This document shows, piece by piece, positions 16,194-25,222 of a stretch of DNA of 46,139 nt. Position 1 is the stretch's first letter. Each line of letters starts with the position of its first letter. This DNA is from Massilia sp. (GTDB lineage: Bacteria > Pseudomonadota > Gammaproteobacteria > Burkholderiales > Burkholderiaceae_D). Under the pieces are notes generated by a model that did no database searches, was not told where the DNA came from, and saw nothing but the letters and a program-made list of their open reading frames with translations. The stretch is taken from assembly GCA_025359245.1 (NCBI GenBank), contig JANYGW010000076.1, positions 1 through 46,139 of the forward strand, given 5' to 3'. A program made the position numbers and the translations under genes.

Positions 16194-17948
16194 ATGGCAT
16201 CGTTCACGCTCCACGGCATCCCCGTCTCCCGCGGCATCTCGATCGGCCGCGCACACTTGCTCACGCCCGCCGCGCTCGACGTCAAGCATTACCTGGTGGC
16301 CGAAGAGCAGCTCGAGAACGAAGTGCGGCGCCTGCAGGACGCGCTGGCCGAAGTGCACCGCGGCTTGCAAGCGCTGTGGACCGACCTGCCCAAGGACGCC
16401 CCGACCGAACTGGGCGCCTTCATCGACGTGCACGCGCTGATCTTGTCCGACCCGATGATCTCGGAAGCGCCGCTCGACATCATCCGCACCCGCCACTACA
16501 ACGCCGAATGGGCGCTGGTGACCCAGATCGACGAACTGTCGGCGCAGTTCGACGAGATCGAGGACGAGTACCTGCGTGAGCGCAAGGCCGACATCCAGCA
16601 GGTCGCCGAACGCGTGCTCAAGGTCCTGATGGGCAGCGCGCAGCTGGTGCCGGCGCCGCTCTCGGACGACCCGTTCCAGCCGCAGATGATCGTCGTCGCG
16701 CACGATATTTCGCCGGCCGACATGCTGCAGTTCCGCGACCGCTCCTTCATCGGTTTCGTCACCGACGTCGGCGGCCAGAACTCGCACACTGCGATCGTCG
16801 CGCGCAGCCTGGACATCCCGGCCGCGGTCGGCATGTCGCAAGCGTCCGCGCTGATCGAACAGGACGACTGGGTCATCATCGACGGCGACGCCGGCGTGGT
16901 GATTGCCAACCCGAGTGCGCTGGTGCTGGAGCAGTACCGGGCCCGCCAGGCGCTGATGCAAAAGGCGCGCAAGAAGCTCCTCAAGCTCAAGAAAACCCCG
17001 GCCATCACGCGCGACGGCACCCTGATCACGCTGCTGGCCAACATCGAACTGCCCGATGACTGCCCCGGCGCGCTCGAATGCGGGGCCGAAGGCGTGGGCC
17101 TGTTCCGCTCCGAGTTCCTGTTCATGGCGCGCGGCGGCCACGCGCACCGGCTGCCGAGCGAAGAAGAGCAGCTCGAACAATACCGCAATGCCGTAGTGGC
17201 GATGAAGGGCCGCCCGGTCACCATCCGCACGCTCGACATCGGCGCCGACAAGCCGCTCGACCAGACCGAGCATACCGCCCTCAATCCGGCGCTGGGACTG
17301 CGCGCGATCCGCTACTGCCTGGCCGAGCCGCAGCTGTTCCTGACCCAGCTGCGCGCGATCTTGCGCGCCTCGGCGTTCGGCAAGGTGCGCCTGCTGATCC
17401 CGATGCTGGCGCACGCGTTTGAAATCGACCAGTCGCTGTTGATGATCGAACAGGCCAAGGCCCAGCTGCGCGAAGCCGGCCACAAATACGATACCTCGAT
17501 CGAAGTGGGCGCCATGATCGAGATCCCGGCGGCCGCGTTGGCGCTGCCGATGTTCGTCAAGCGCATGGATTTCCTGTCGATCGGCACCAACGACCTGATC
17601 CAGTACACGCTGGCGATCGACCGCGTCGACTACGAAGTGGCGCACCTGTACAACCCGCTCCATCCGGCCATCCTGCAGCTGATCGCGATGACCATCATGG
17701 CCGGCAAGAAGGCCGGCATCGACGTGGCCGTGTGCGGCGAAATGGCGGGCGACACCAAGCTCACGCGACTGCTGCTGGGCATGGGCCTGCGCGAGTTTTC
17801 GATGCATCCGGCCCAGCTGCTGTCGGTCAAGCAGGAGATCCTCAACTGCGACCTGACGACCGTCACGCCGCAAACCCGCAAGATCCTGCGCAGCATGGAG
17901 CCGAACGTGATCGCCGAAGCGGTCGAACAGCTGCGCAACCTGATTTAA
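16194..17948 (+). CDS. ptsI: PTS enzyme I (phosphoenolpyruvate-protein phosphotransferase)
   Basis: A 584-residue enzyme that draws phosphate from phosphoenolpyruvate onto His at residue 198 (GGQNSHTAIVARS) and passes it to HPr. The PEP-binding barrel contains GLFRSEFLFM, a conserved RTLDIGADKP, the substrate region SIGTNDLIQYT and the catalytic Cys at 514 (VCGEMAGD). The frame opens earlier, including an ATG at 16149 abutting the ptsH stop, but MASFTLHGIPVSRGISIG with its ACAGGA ribosome site is the usual start. It ends 24 bases before metX. Confidence 0.95.
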   Translation: MASFTLHGIPVSRGISIGRAHLLTPAALDVKHYLVAEEQLENEVRRLQDALAEVHRGLQALWTDLPKDAPTELGAFIDVHALILSDPMISEAPLDIIRTRHYNAEWALVTQIDELSAQFDEIEDEYLRERKADIQQVAERVLKVLMGSAQLVPAPLSDDPFQPQMIVVAHDISPADMLQFRDRSFIGFVTDVGGQNSHTAIVARSLDIPAAVGMSQASALIEQDDWVIIDGDAGVVIANPSALVLEQYRARQALMQKARKKLLKLKKTPAITRDGTLITLLANIELPDDCPGALECGAEGVGLFRSEFLFMARGGHAHRLPSEEEQLEQYRNAVVAMKGRPVTIRTLDIGADKPLDQTEHTALNPALGLRAIRYCLAEPQLFLTQLRAILRASAFGKVRLLIPMLAHAFEIDQSLLMIEQAKAQLREAGHKYDTSIEVGAMIEIPAAALALPMFVKRMDFLSIGTNDLIQYTLAIDRVDYEVAHLYNPLHPAILQLIAMTIMAGKKAGIDVAVCGEMAGDTKLTRLLLGMGLREFSMHPAQLLSVKQEILNCDLTTVTPQTRKILRSMEPNVIAEAVEQLRNLI

Positions 17949-17972
17949 ACGATAGCCCTTTTCTTGAGCCAC

Positions 17973-19121
17973 ATGTCCTCCATTGGAATAGTCACACCGC
18001 AAGCGATGCGCTTTGCCGAACCCCTGCAGCTGCAGGGCGGCGGAACGCTGGCCGATTACACGCTCGTCTATGAAACCTACGGCACGCTGAACGCCGACAA
18101 ATCGAACGCGGTGCTGGTATGCCACGCGCTCAACGCGTCGCACCACGTGGCGGGCATGTACGAGGGCGACCCGAAGAGCATCGGCTGGTGGGACAATATG
18201 GTCGGGCCGGGCAAGCCAGTCGACACCGACCGCTTCTTCGTCATCGGCGTCAACAACCTCGGTTCCTGCTTCGGCTCGACCGGTCCGATGCACGCCAATC
18301 CGGCCACCGGCAAGCCGTACGGGGCCTCGTTTCCGGTGGTGACGGTGGAAGACTGGGTCGCGGCCCAGGCGCTGCTGGCCGACAAGCTGGGCATCGCGCA
18401 GTTCGCCGCCGTGATGGGCGGCTCGCTGGGCGGCATGCAGGCGCTGGCCTGGAGCATGATGCATCCGCAGCGCTTGCGCCATTGCGTGGTGATCGCCTCG
18501 ACCCCCAAGCTGTCGGCCCAGAACATCGCCTTCAACGACGTGGCGCGCCAGGCGATTTTGTCCGATCCGGACTACCGAGGCGGCGATTTCTATGCGCACG
18601 GCGTGGTGCCGAAGAACGGCCTGCGCGTGGCGCGCATGGTCGGCCACATCACCTACTTGTCGGACGACGACATGGCCGAGAAATTCGGCCGAAAGCTGCG
18701 CAATGCGGCAGAAGGCAACGCGTACAAATTCGACTTCGGCATCGACTTCGAGATCGAATCGTATTTGCGCTACCAGGGCGACAAGTTCTCCGAATATTTC
18801 GACGCCAACACCTACCTGCTGATCACCAAGGCGCTCGACTATTTCGACCCGGCGCGCGCCTTCGACGGCGACTTGACGCAGGCCCTGGCCAACACCACGG
18901 CAGAATTTTTCGTCGCCTCGTTCTCGACCGACTGGCGCTTCTCGCCCGAGCGTTCGCGCGAGATCGTGCAGGCGCTGGTGTGCAACCGGCGCCGCGTGAC
19001 GTACGCCGAAATCGACGCCCCGCACGGGCACGACGCCTTCCTGCTGGAAGACGCGCGCTACATCAACATGGTGCGCGCCTATTACGAACGGATCTGGGAC
19101 GGTATGAAAGGCCAGGCATGA
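17973..19121 (+). CDS. metX: Homoserine O-acyltransferase, MetX family
   Basis: A 382-residue alpha/beta-hydrolase-fold enzyme that acylates homoserine at the start of methionine synthesis. Nucleophile Ser is at about 151 in [10 protein letters not shown]; the acid and base lie in [11 protein letters not shown] and [10 protein letters not shown]. Conserved [14 protein letters not shown] is present. Betaproteobacterial MetX proteins often use succinyl-CoA instead of acetyl-CoA; sequence alone does not settle it here. The ATG at 17973 is preferred; a TTG at 17964 is in frame. The stop overlaps metW by four bases (ATGA). Confidence 0.92.
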   Translation: MSSIGIVTPQAMRFAEPLQLQGGGTLADYTLVYETYGTLNADKSNAVLVCHALNASHHVAGMYEGDPKSIGWWDNMVGPGKPVDTDRFFVIGVNNLGSCFGSTGPMHANPATGKPYGASFPVVTVEDWVAAQALLADKLGIAQFAAVMGGSLGGMQALAWSMMHPQRLRHCVVIASTPKLSAQNIAFNDVARQAILSDPDYRGGDFYAHGVVPKNGLRVARMVGHITYLSDDDMAEKFGRKLRNAAEGNAYKFDFGIDFEIESYLRYQGDKFSEYFDANTYLLITKALDYFDPARAFDGDLTQALANTTAEFFVASFSTDWRFSPERSREIVQALVCNRRRVTYAEIDAPHGHDAFLLEDARYINMVRAYYERIWDGMKGQA

Positions 19122-19732
19122 ATTTCGAAGACCTCTCCAGCCTGCGTCCCGACCTGGCATTCATCGCCCATTGGGTGCGCGAGAAGTCGCATGTGCTCGA
19201 CGTCGGCTGCGGCGACGGCGCCATGCTGCGCTATCTGCAAAGCGGCAAGGGCTGCACCGGCTATGGCATCGAGATCGCCGACAAACAACTGCTGGCCAGC
19301 GCCAAACGCGGCATCAACGTGATCCAGCAGGACATGGAAAAAGGGCTCGGCATCTTTACCGACAACTCCTTCGATACGGTGCTGTGCCTGTCGTCGCTGC
19401 AGATGATGCAGCAGGTCGAGCCGCTGCTGCGCGATATCGTCCGGGTCGGCAACGAAGCGATTGTTTCGTTTCCCAATTTCGCCTACTGGCTGCACCGGGT
19501 GGCGCTGCTCAAGGGACGCATGCCGGTCTCGAAATCGCTGCCTTACCAGTGGTACGACACGCCCAACGTGCGCTGCGCGACGATCTACGATTTCGAAGAA
19601 CTTGCCGACGAATGCGGCCTCGAAGTGCTGGAGCGGGTCGCGCTGGCCGACGGCAAGCCGGTGTCCTTCCTGCCGAACCTGCGCGGCAGCCTGGCGGTTT
19701 TCCGCCTGCGCAAAAAGACACAATCAGGCTAG
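19118..19732 (+). CDS. metW: Methionine biosynthesis protein MetW
   Basis: A 204-residue SAM-methyltransferase-fold protein that works with MetX; in several Proteobacteria MetW is required for full homoserine acyltransferase activity. Motif [16 protein letters not shown] (about residues 28-42) is intact, followed by [20 protein letters not shown] and the family block [22 protein letters not shown]. The ATGA overlap with metX supports a joint complex. Confidence 0.95.
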   Translation: MNFEDLSSLRPDLAFIAHWVREKSHVLDVGCGDGAMLRYLQSGKGCTGYGIEIADKQLLASAKRGINVIQQDMEKGLGIFTDNSFDTVLCLSSLQMMQQVEPLLRDIVRVGNEAIVSFPNFAYWLHRVALLKGRMPVSKSLPYQWYDTPNVRCATIYDFEELADECGLEVLERVALADGKPVSFLPNLRGSLAVFRLRKKTQSG

Positions 19733-19800
19733 ATTAATCGTGTGCTTCAACGGCGCATTTCCTGCGATGATAAGTTAAACCTGCAGCACGGAATGAGATC

Positions 19801-20706
19801 ATGAATCAGCTCAAGAAAAGTGTGCTTGCCGTCGCGCTGGCGGCCTGCGCCGGTATGGCCCCGGCGCAGCAGCCCTTGCCGCAGCAGGTCCAGGACAAGG
19901 TCGTGGTGCAAGACGGCATCGCAGTGCGGCCGATGTGGCGCGGCCGCGTGCTGGCGCCCGAGCAAATGGTCGAGCAGCAGTCGAAGCAGCAGTATGTGCA
20001 GTTGATGCAGCAGGCCGCGCAGAAGGGCGCGCTGGTGCCCGCCTCCGATCCTCAAGTTGCGCGCCTGCGCTCCATCGCCAAACGCATCATTCCCTACACC
20101 GCGCGCTGGAATCCGGCCGCGGCCAAATGGGAGTGGCAGGTCAACCTGCTGGCCTCGCAGGAGGTCAACGCCTTTTGCATGCCGGGTGGACGGGTCGCTT
20201 TTTTCAGCGGCATCCTTACCAAGCTCAAGCTCACCGATGACGAAGTGGCGGCCATCATGGGCCACGAAATCGCGCATGCCTTGCGCGAGCATGGGCGCGA
20301 ACAGATGGTCAAGTCGGCCGGGACCAACATCGGCATGCGACTCGGCGGCGCCCTGGTGGCGTCGCTGCTCGGCCTTGATCCGGGCGTCACCGATACCGTG
20401 GCCCAGTACGCGGCCCAGTTCGCGTCGCTGAAATTTTCGCGCGATGATGAGCGCGAGGCCGACCTGATCGGGCTCGACCTGGCGGCGCGTGCCGGATACG
20501 ATCCGCGCGCCGGCGTCATCCTGTGGCAAAAGATGGCGGCGCTGAACCAGAGCGCGCCGCTGGCGTTGTTTTCGACCCATCCGGGCGGTCCGGAACGCAT
20601 CCGCCAAATGACCGATCACATGGGCGTGCTGCTGCCGCTGTATGCGCGCGCCAAGGGGAGCTCGGTGCGCGAACTGCCGCCGTACCGCAGCATTGGCATG
20701 AACTGA
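19801..20706 (+). CDS. M48-family periplasmic metallopeptidase
   Basis: A 301-residue zinc protease of the BepA/LoiP type, likely for outer-membrane protein quality control. The zinc site HEIAHALREHG is at about residues 157-167 and the third ligand lies in READLIGLDLAARAGYDP. The N-terminus is an export signal with a possible lipobox LAAC (Cys 16), or type I cleavage after APA; either is possible. No TPR repeats follow the protease domain, unlike BepA. The next gene begins on the base after its stop. Confidence 0.85.
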   Translation: MNQLKKSVLAVALAACAGMAPAQQPLPQQVQDKVVVQDGIAVRPMWRGRVLAPEQMVEQQSKQQYVQLMQQAAQKGALVPASDPQVARLRSIAKRIIPYTARWNPAAAKWEWQVNLLASQEVNAFCMPGGRVAFFSGILTKLKLTDDEVAAIMGHEIAHALREHGREQMVKSAGTNIGMRLGGALVASLLGLDPGVTDTVAQYAAQFASLKFSRDDEREADLIGLDLAARAGYDPRAGVILWQKMAALNQSAPLALFSTHPGGPERIRQMTDHMGVLLPLYARAKGSSVRELPPYRSIGMN

Positions 20707-21624
20707 ATGGGCAGCCAGGCCAACGTGAACGCGGCGGCGCCGCTGCCGACCCGCGACGGGGTCTCGCCCAGCTATATGTGGCTCAACGACGAAGCGCCTG
20801 GCTGCGCGCTGGCCTATCTGCTTTCGCGGTTTGCCGATGTCACCGAGGCTACCTGGCTGAGCCGGATGGCGCGCGCCGAAGTGGTCGACGGCGCCGGCAA
20901 CCGGATCGGGCCGGACAGCCCGCTGCAGCGCGGCATGCGGATCTGGTACTACCGCGAAATCGATGGCGAGCCGCGCATTCCGTTCGACGAGATCATCCTG
21001 CACCAGGACCGGCACCTGCTGGTGGTCGACAAGCCGCATTTCGTGCCGACCACGCCGGGCGGGCGCTTTTTGCATGAGTCGCTGCTGGTACGGCTCAAGA
21101 ACAGGCTGGGCGTGGCGCACATGGTGCCGATCCACCGGCTCGACCGCGAGACGGCGGGGGTGGTGATTTTTTCGATGCGCGAAGACACGCGCGGCGCCTA
21201 CCAGTCCATGTTTCAGCAGCGGCGCGTGGAGAAGGTCTATGAGGCGCTGGCGGCGCCGCTGCCGCAGCGCCAGTTCCCGTTTATCCATCGCAGCCGGATG
21301 GACGAAGGCACGCCGTTTTTCCGCATGCGGGAGGTCGAGGGCGAACCGAATTCGGAGACCCTGGTCGATGTGATCGACGTGAAGGACGGGCTGGCGCTGT
21401 ACCGATTGCAGCCGCATACCGGGCGCAAGCACCAGCTGCGCGTGCACATGGCGTCGATTGGCGCGCCGATCCTGAACGACGGCTTCTACCCGGACGCGCT
21501 GCCCGAGCAGGCCGACGATTTCACGCGCCCGCTCAAGCTGCTGGCGCGCACGCTGATGTTCGACGACCCGGTCAGCGGGGAGCGGCGGCGCTTCGACAGC
21601 GCGCGCACGCTCTACAGCGTGTAG
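20707..21624 (+). CDS. RluA-family pseudouridine synthase
   Basis: A 305-residue enzyme that isomerises uridine in rRNA or tRNA. The catalytic motif HRLDRETAGVVIF carries the nucleophilic Asp at about residue 147; LVVDKPHFVPTTPGG and the C-terminal TGRKHQLRVHMASIGAPILND are also typical. The N-terminal 80 residues are an S4-like region. It is the RluA branch with target unknown. It abuts the M48 gene and overlaps xth by 13 bases at the convergent end. Confidence 0.9.
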   Translation: MGSQANVNAAAPLPTRDGVSPSYMWLNDEAPGCALAYLLSRFADVTEATWLSRMARAEVVDGAGNRIGPDSPLQRGMRIWYYREIDGEPRIPFDEIILHQDRHLLVVDKPHFVPTTPGGRFLHESLLVRLKNRLGVAHMVPIHRLDRETAGVVIFSMREDTRGAYQSMFQQRRVEKVYEALAAPLPQRQFPFIHRSRMDEGTPFFRMREVEGEPNSETLVDVIDVKDGLALYRLQPHTGRKHQLRVHMASIGAPILNDGFYPDALPEQADDFTRPLKLLARTLMFDDPVSGERRRFDSARTLYSV

Positions 21625-22382
21625 TCGATGATCAAAGGGGCGTGGTCCGAGAAGCGCTCGTCCTTGTAGATCGACACTGCCTTCGCCTGCGCCGCGATGC
21701 CTGGCGTGGCGACGTGGTAATCGATGCGCCATCCGACGTTCTTGGCATAGGCCTGGCCGCGGTTGCTCCACCAGGTGTACTGCTCGGGGCGTTTGTCGAT
21801 GCCGCGATGGACATCGACGAAGCCGACCTCGTCGAAAATCTGCGTCATCCACGCGCGCTCTTCGGGCAGGAAGCCCGAGTTCTTCTTGTTGCCCTTGTAG
21901 TTCTTCAGGTCGATCTCATGGTGCGCGATATTCCAGTCGCCGCAGATGACCACTTCGCGGCCTTCGGCGCGCAGGGCGAGCAGGTGCGGCAGGAACAGCG
22001 CCATGAAGCGGAACTTGGCTTCCTGGCGTTCCGGGCCCGACGAGCCGGACGGGCAGTAGACCGAAATGATGGTCAGGTTGCCGAAATCGCAGCGCACATA
22101 GCGGCCTTCGGCGTCGAACTCGGGGCTGCCGAAGCCGATGCGCACGGCGTCGGGCTTGGTGCGGCTGTAAATGCCGGTGCCGGAATAGCCCTTCTTCTCG
22201 GCATAGTGGAAATGGCCGTGGTAGCCGCCCGGCGCGAGAAATTCCTCGGTCATGTCGGGCAGCTGCGCCTTGAGCTCCTGGACGCAGATAAAGTCGGCGG
22301 TCTGGGTCGCCATCCACGTAAAAAAGCCTTTTTTGTGGGCGGAACGGATCCCGTTGAGGTTTGCTGAAATAATTTTTGGCAT
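21612..22382 (-). CDS. xth: Exodeoxyribonuclease III / AP endonuclease
   Basis: A 256-residue DNA-repair nuclease that cuts at abasic sites and trims 3' blocked ends. Motifs: [10 protein letters not shown], catalytic Glu in [27 protein letters not shown] and the terminal [11 protein letters not shown] with the catalytic Asp-His pair. An upstream ATG at 22427 is in frame, but the family start [11 protein letters not shown] is at 22382. It diverges from pyrE, and the shared leader is only about 56 bases. Confidence 0.93.
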   Translation of the reverse strand: MPKIISANLNGIRSAHKKGFFTWMATQTADFICVQELKAQLPDMTEEFLAPGGYHGHFHYAEKKGYSGTGIYSRTKPDAVRIGFGSPEFDAEGRYVRCDFGNLTIISVYCPSGSSGPERQEAKFRFMALFLPHLLALRAEGREVVICGDWNIAHHEIDLKNYKGNKKNSGFLPEERAWMTQIFDEVGFVDVHRGIDKRPEQYTWWSNRGQAYAKNVGWRIDYHVATPGIAAQAKAVSIYKDERFSDHAPLIIDYTL

Positions 22383-22438
22383 GGTTCGAGGGGAAGGGGT
22401 GGCGTAAAATACAGCCACTTTCAACAATGGGGAATACC

Positions 22439-23101
22439 GTGAGCAATTTGCGCCAACAGTTTATCGCGTTTTCGGTGTCCACGGGTGTGTTGCGCTTCGG
22501 CGACTTCACCACCAAGGCCGGGCGCCAGTCGCCGTACTTCTTCAACGCCGGCTTGTTCCACGACGGCGCCACGCTGGCGCAGCTGGCGCAGTTCTACGCG
22601 CAGACGCTGCTCGACTCGGGCGTCGCATTCGACATGCTGTTCGGGCCGGCCTACAAGGGCATCACGCTGGCGTCGGCGACCGCGGTGGCGCTGGCGGGCA
22701 AGGGCGTCAATACCTCGTTCGCGTTCAACCGCAAGGAAGCCAAGGACCACGGCGAAGGCGGCACCATCGTCGGCGCCAAGCTGCAGGGGAAAGTCGTCAT
22801 CATCGACGACGTGATCTCGGCCGGCACCTCGGTGCGCGAGTCGGTGGACATGATCCGCGCCGCCGGCGCCGAGCCGTGCGCGGTGCTGATCGCGCTGGAC
22901 CGGATGGAGCGATCCGGCAAGGATGGCGCGCTGTCGGCCAGCTCGGCGGTGCAGGAAGTGAGCCGCGAATTCGGCATCCCGGTGATCTCGATCGGCAACC
23001 TGGACGACCTGTTCAGCTACCTGAACGGCGCCGGCGCCGACCCCGAGCTGGTGCGCTACAAGGACGCCGTGTCGGCCTACCGCAGCCGCTACGGCATTTG
23101 A
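22439..23101 (+). CDS. pyrE: Orotate phosphoribosyltransferase
   Basis: A 220-residue pyrimidine-synthesis enzyme joining orotate and PRPP to give OMP. The PRPP-binding loop [17 protein letters not shown] is at about residues 120-136; [13 protein letters not shown] is the flexible catalytic loop. Start choice: the GTG at 22439 has a GGGGAA ribosome site 4 bases upstream and yields the usual N-terminus; the ATG at 22427 lies at that ribosome site, so it is less likely. Divergent from xth. Confidence 0.93.
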   Translation: MSNLRQQFIAFSVSTGVLRFGDFTTKAGRQSPYFFNAGLFHDGATLAQLAQFYAQTLLDSGVAFDMLFGPAYKGITLASATAVALAGKGVNTSFAFNRKEAKDHGEGGTIVGAKLQGKVVIIDDVISAGTSVRESVDMIRAAGAEPCAVLIALDRMERSGKDGALSASSAVQEVSREFGIPVISIGNLDDLFSYLNGAGADPELVRYKDAVSAYRSRYGI

Positions 23102-23138
23102 GCCGCCATGCCGGGCCTGGCCACGGCCGGGGCGCGGC

Positions 23139-25034
23139 TCATTCCCCGACGGTGAACGCGCTGCCTTCGTACTTGCCCTGGAAGGCGTCGATGCCTTTGC
23201 CCGTGTAGATCATGGTCTGGCGGTTCAGTGTCTGATAGTCGGAACTGCCAATTTCATACGCATGGCCGCTGCCTGAGACAATTACGCGCGCCCGTCCGGC
23301 GCCGACGACTTCCGATTGGTAGTAGCCCGACAGTAGCACGGCAAGGATGGCCGCTCCCGGTTCCGGTACCAGCGTCCAGCGCACCGGTTCGTAGGAGCTC
23401 AACACCAGGATGACGCCTTTGCCGCGCCGCACGCGCACCTGGACATTGCCGATTTTGTGGCCCCCTGCGTCAGCTTTCGCGGCGGCGCCCTGGTACACGC
23501 CGACCGCCTCGATACGCGCATGGCTCGCCAGCGCGACCAGCATCGCATCCTGGCCCGGCACGGGAGCCGCCCTGGCCGGTGGCGGTGACACGCCCGGAAT
23601 GATGAATGCGGGCGAAGCCGGCGTCGCATTGTCGAAGCCAGGGGGCGCGGCGCGCCCGACCTCGCCCGACGCAGCCTCCAGCCGGGCCAGCTGGCGTGCC
23701 AGGTTGACTGCGTTGACCACGCTGTCGATGGCGACCGGATCGCCGGCCTTGACCGTATCGCCGAACCACACTTCCTGGTATCCGCGCCGGATGAAGCCAG
23801 TGCGCCCGGCCAGTTCGGCCACGTTGCCGTTGCCGCCGTCGGCGCCGATGACCGGCGCCAGGGTCGCCTTGGCAATGTCGAATACCATGGCCTTGGTGCG
23901 ATTGTTTTCCTGGTCGAGCGCGTCGACCAGCAGTGTCGATTCGCTCAATTTGGCATAGCGGCCGGAGAAATACTCCCCGGTGGCCCAGCTGGTCTCCTTG
24001 CCGGAGTCGAGCTCTACGGCCATCAACTCGCGCGAGGAAGTGAATACGATGGATTTGCCGTCGAGCATCAAGGTGGGGCCCGAGGACGTGACGCCCTGAC
24101 CTTGCTTCAGATGGAATTCCTTGACCGTCACACCTTTGACGAGGCCGTCGCGCACGTGTTCGATGAGCGAAAACACCCGGCCGGAACCGACCAGCACGCG
24201 CGAAGGCGACGTGCTCACAGTCATCGCCCACGCAGGGTCGCGCAAGGCGACCGGGTGCTCGGCGATCAAGCCGGTCTCGAAGTCGATCAAGGCCAGGATG
24301 CCGGTCTTGCCGTCCGAGGCCAGCGCGGCAGACACTTCCGGCAGCCAACCATAGAATTGCTTGATATCGCTGGTGTCCCACAGCTTGGACCCCGTTTCGG
24401 TATCGATGAACATGACGCTGTTGTTGACCCGGACCGCGGCGACGCGGCCATTGGGCGACACTTGCACGTTGCGGGTCCCGTTGGGCGCGGCAGGCAAGGT
24501 GGCGATTTTCTTACCGCCGGGAATTTCGACGGACAGCAATTCGCCGCGCGAGCCTGTCAGCACGGCGACACCGGCTGCCGAGGCGGCATAGCCGGCGAGA
24601 ATCTCCGGTCCGCCCGCGGTGGGAATGAGGGCTGGCGGGCCGAGTGGCGCCAGGGGGCGCAGCGGCGGTTGCGACAGGCGCAAGCCGACTTGCCGGATAC
24701 CCAGGAACTGCAGCAAAAGCGCATCCTGCTCGATCAGGCAGGCGCGATTGACCGCCAGCGCCTTGACCTTGTCGATGGAATCGAAGCGGCCCACGGTGAT
24801 TCCCTGGCCACAGGTGAGGGCCCGCAACTCCAGGCGCGATGCATATTGCCGTTCGAAAGCGCTGCTCGCCTTCGCATCGGACAGCAGCGTGGCCCGCAGC
24901 CCCTCTTCGGCCACGCGTACTTCAGCGATGGGTGGAAACGCCTTGTTGACCTTGGCTGAACCGGGCAGGAAGACATCTGAGGAACAGGCGGAAAGCGCGA
25001 GGCAAAGCAGGGCGGCGGCAGTGGATCGAAACAA
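23139..25034 (-). CDS. Large lipoprotein with beta-propeller-like repeats, unknown function
   Basis: A 631-residue exported protein. The signal peptide ends in lipobox LALSAC, with Cys near residue 17. A central region has repeated WD40/PQQ-propeller-like blades such as RNVQVSPNGRVAAVRVNNSVMFIDTETGSKLW and LMLDGKSIVFTSSRELMAVELDSGKETSW; a Pro/Ala-rich linker leads to a C-terminal domain with VRRGKGVILVLSSYEPVRW. Start: the TTG at 25034 follows a good GGAGAA site; an upstream TTG at 25046 lies on that site. It stands alone with its own probable promoter. I do not recognise the full architecture; it could be a surface or cell-envelope scaffold. Confidence 0.8.
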   Translation of the reverse strand: MFRSTAAALLCLALSACSSDVFLPGSAKVNKAFPPIAEVRVAEEGLRATLLSDAKASSAFERQYASRLELRALTCGQGITVGRFDSIDKVKALAVNRACLIEQDALLLQFLGIRQVGLRLSQPPLRPLAPLGPPALIPTAGGPEILAGYAASAAGVAVLTGSRGELLSVEIPGGKKIATLPAAPNGTRNVQVSPNGRVAAVRVNNSVMFIDTETGSKLWDTSDIKQFYGWLPEVSAALASDGKTGILALIDFETGLIAEHPVALRDPAWAMTVSTSPSRVLVGSGRVFSLIEHVRDGLVKGVTVKEFHLKQGQGVTSSGPTLMLDGKSIVFTSSRELMAVELDSGKETSWATGEYFSGRYAKLSESTLLVDALDQENNRTKAMVFDIAKATLAPVIGADGGNGNVAELAGRTGFIRRGYQEVWFGDTVKAGDPVAIDSVVNAVNLARQLARLEAASGEVGRAAPPGFDNATPASPAFIIPGVSPPPARAAPVPGQDAMLVALASHARIEAVGVYQGAAAKADAGGHKIGNVQVRVRRGKGVILVLSSYEPVRWTLVPEPGAAILAVLLSGYYQSEVVGAGRARVIVSGSGHAYEIGSSDYQTLNRQTMIYTGKGIDAFQGKYEGSAFTVGE

Positions 25035-25074
25035 GTGGTTCTCCAATAAATCAAGTATTTACAAGCTGCAATCC

Positions 25075-25103
25075 AGTATGGGGCTTGATCAAACATTAAT
25101 CAA
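25075..25103 (-). promoter_or_regulatory. Probable sigma-70 promoter of the beta-propeller lipoprotein gene
   Basis: On the minus strand TTGATT (25103-25098) and CATACT (25080-25075) are exactly 17 bases apart in a locally AT-rich stretch. Each matches 4 of 6 consensus positions. Transcription would start near 25068, about 34 bases before the TTG start. Confidence 0.4.
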
Positions 25104-25112
25104 ATTGAAATG

Positions 25113-25212
25113 AAAACCGGGGTCAGACCACCATTCTTTTTGCACAAAGAATAGTGGTCTGACCCCGGTTTTGGTGGGAATCGTGGACGCGGCGTCTCCG
25201 TCTGACCCCGGT
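25113..25212. repeat. REP-like inverted repeat with GGTCTGACCCC core
   Basis: AAAACCGGGGTCAGACCACC begins the left arm (25113-25140) and its near-complement fills the right arm (25146-25172), making a long stem with a small loop. A third copy of the core, TCTGACCCCGGTT, lies at 25200-25212. This core is familiar from dispersed intergenic repeats in Oxalobacteraceae and other Proteobacteria, some linked to REP-associated tyrosine transposases; no transposase is present here. It lies between gatB and the lipoprotein gene and may act as a transcript end. Confidence 0.8.
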
Positions 25213-25222
25213 TGATGGCGCG

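Noticed and set aside
16188-19160. 990-residue minus-strand open frame opposite ptsI and metX
   Set aside because: Antisense shadow in high-G+C DNA; no recognisable motif, and both plus-strand genes are certain.
19747-21852. 701-residue minus-strand open frame opposite the M48 and RluA genes
   Set aside because: Shadow; both plus-strand genes have full catalytic motifs.
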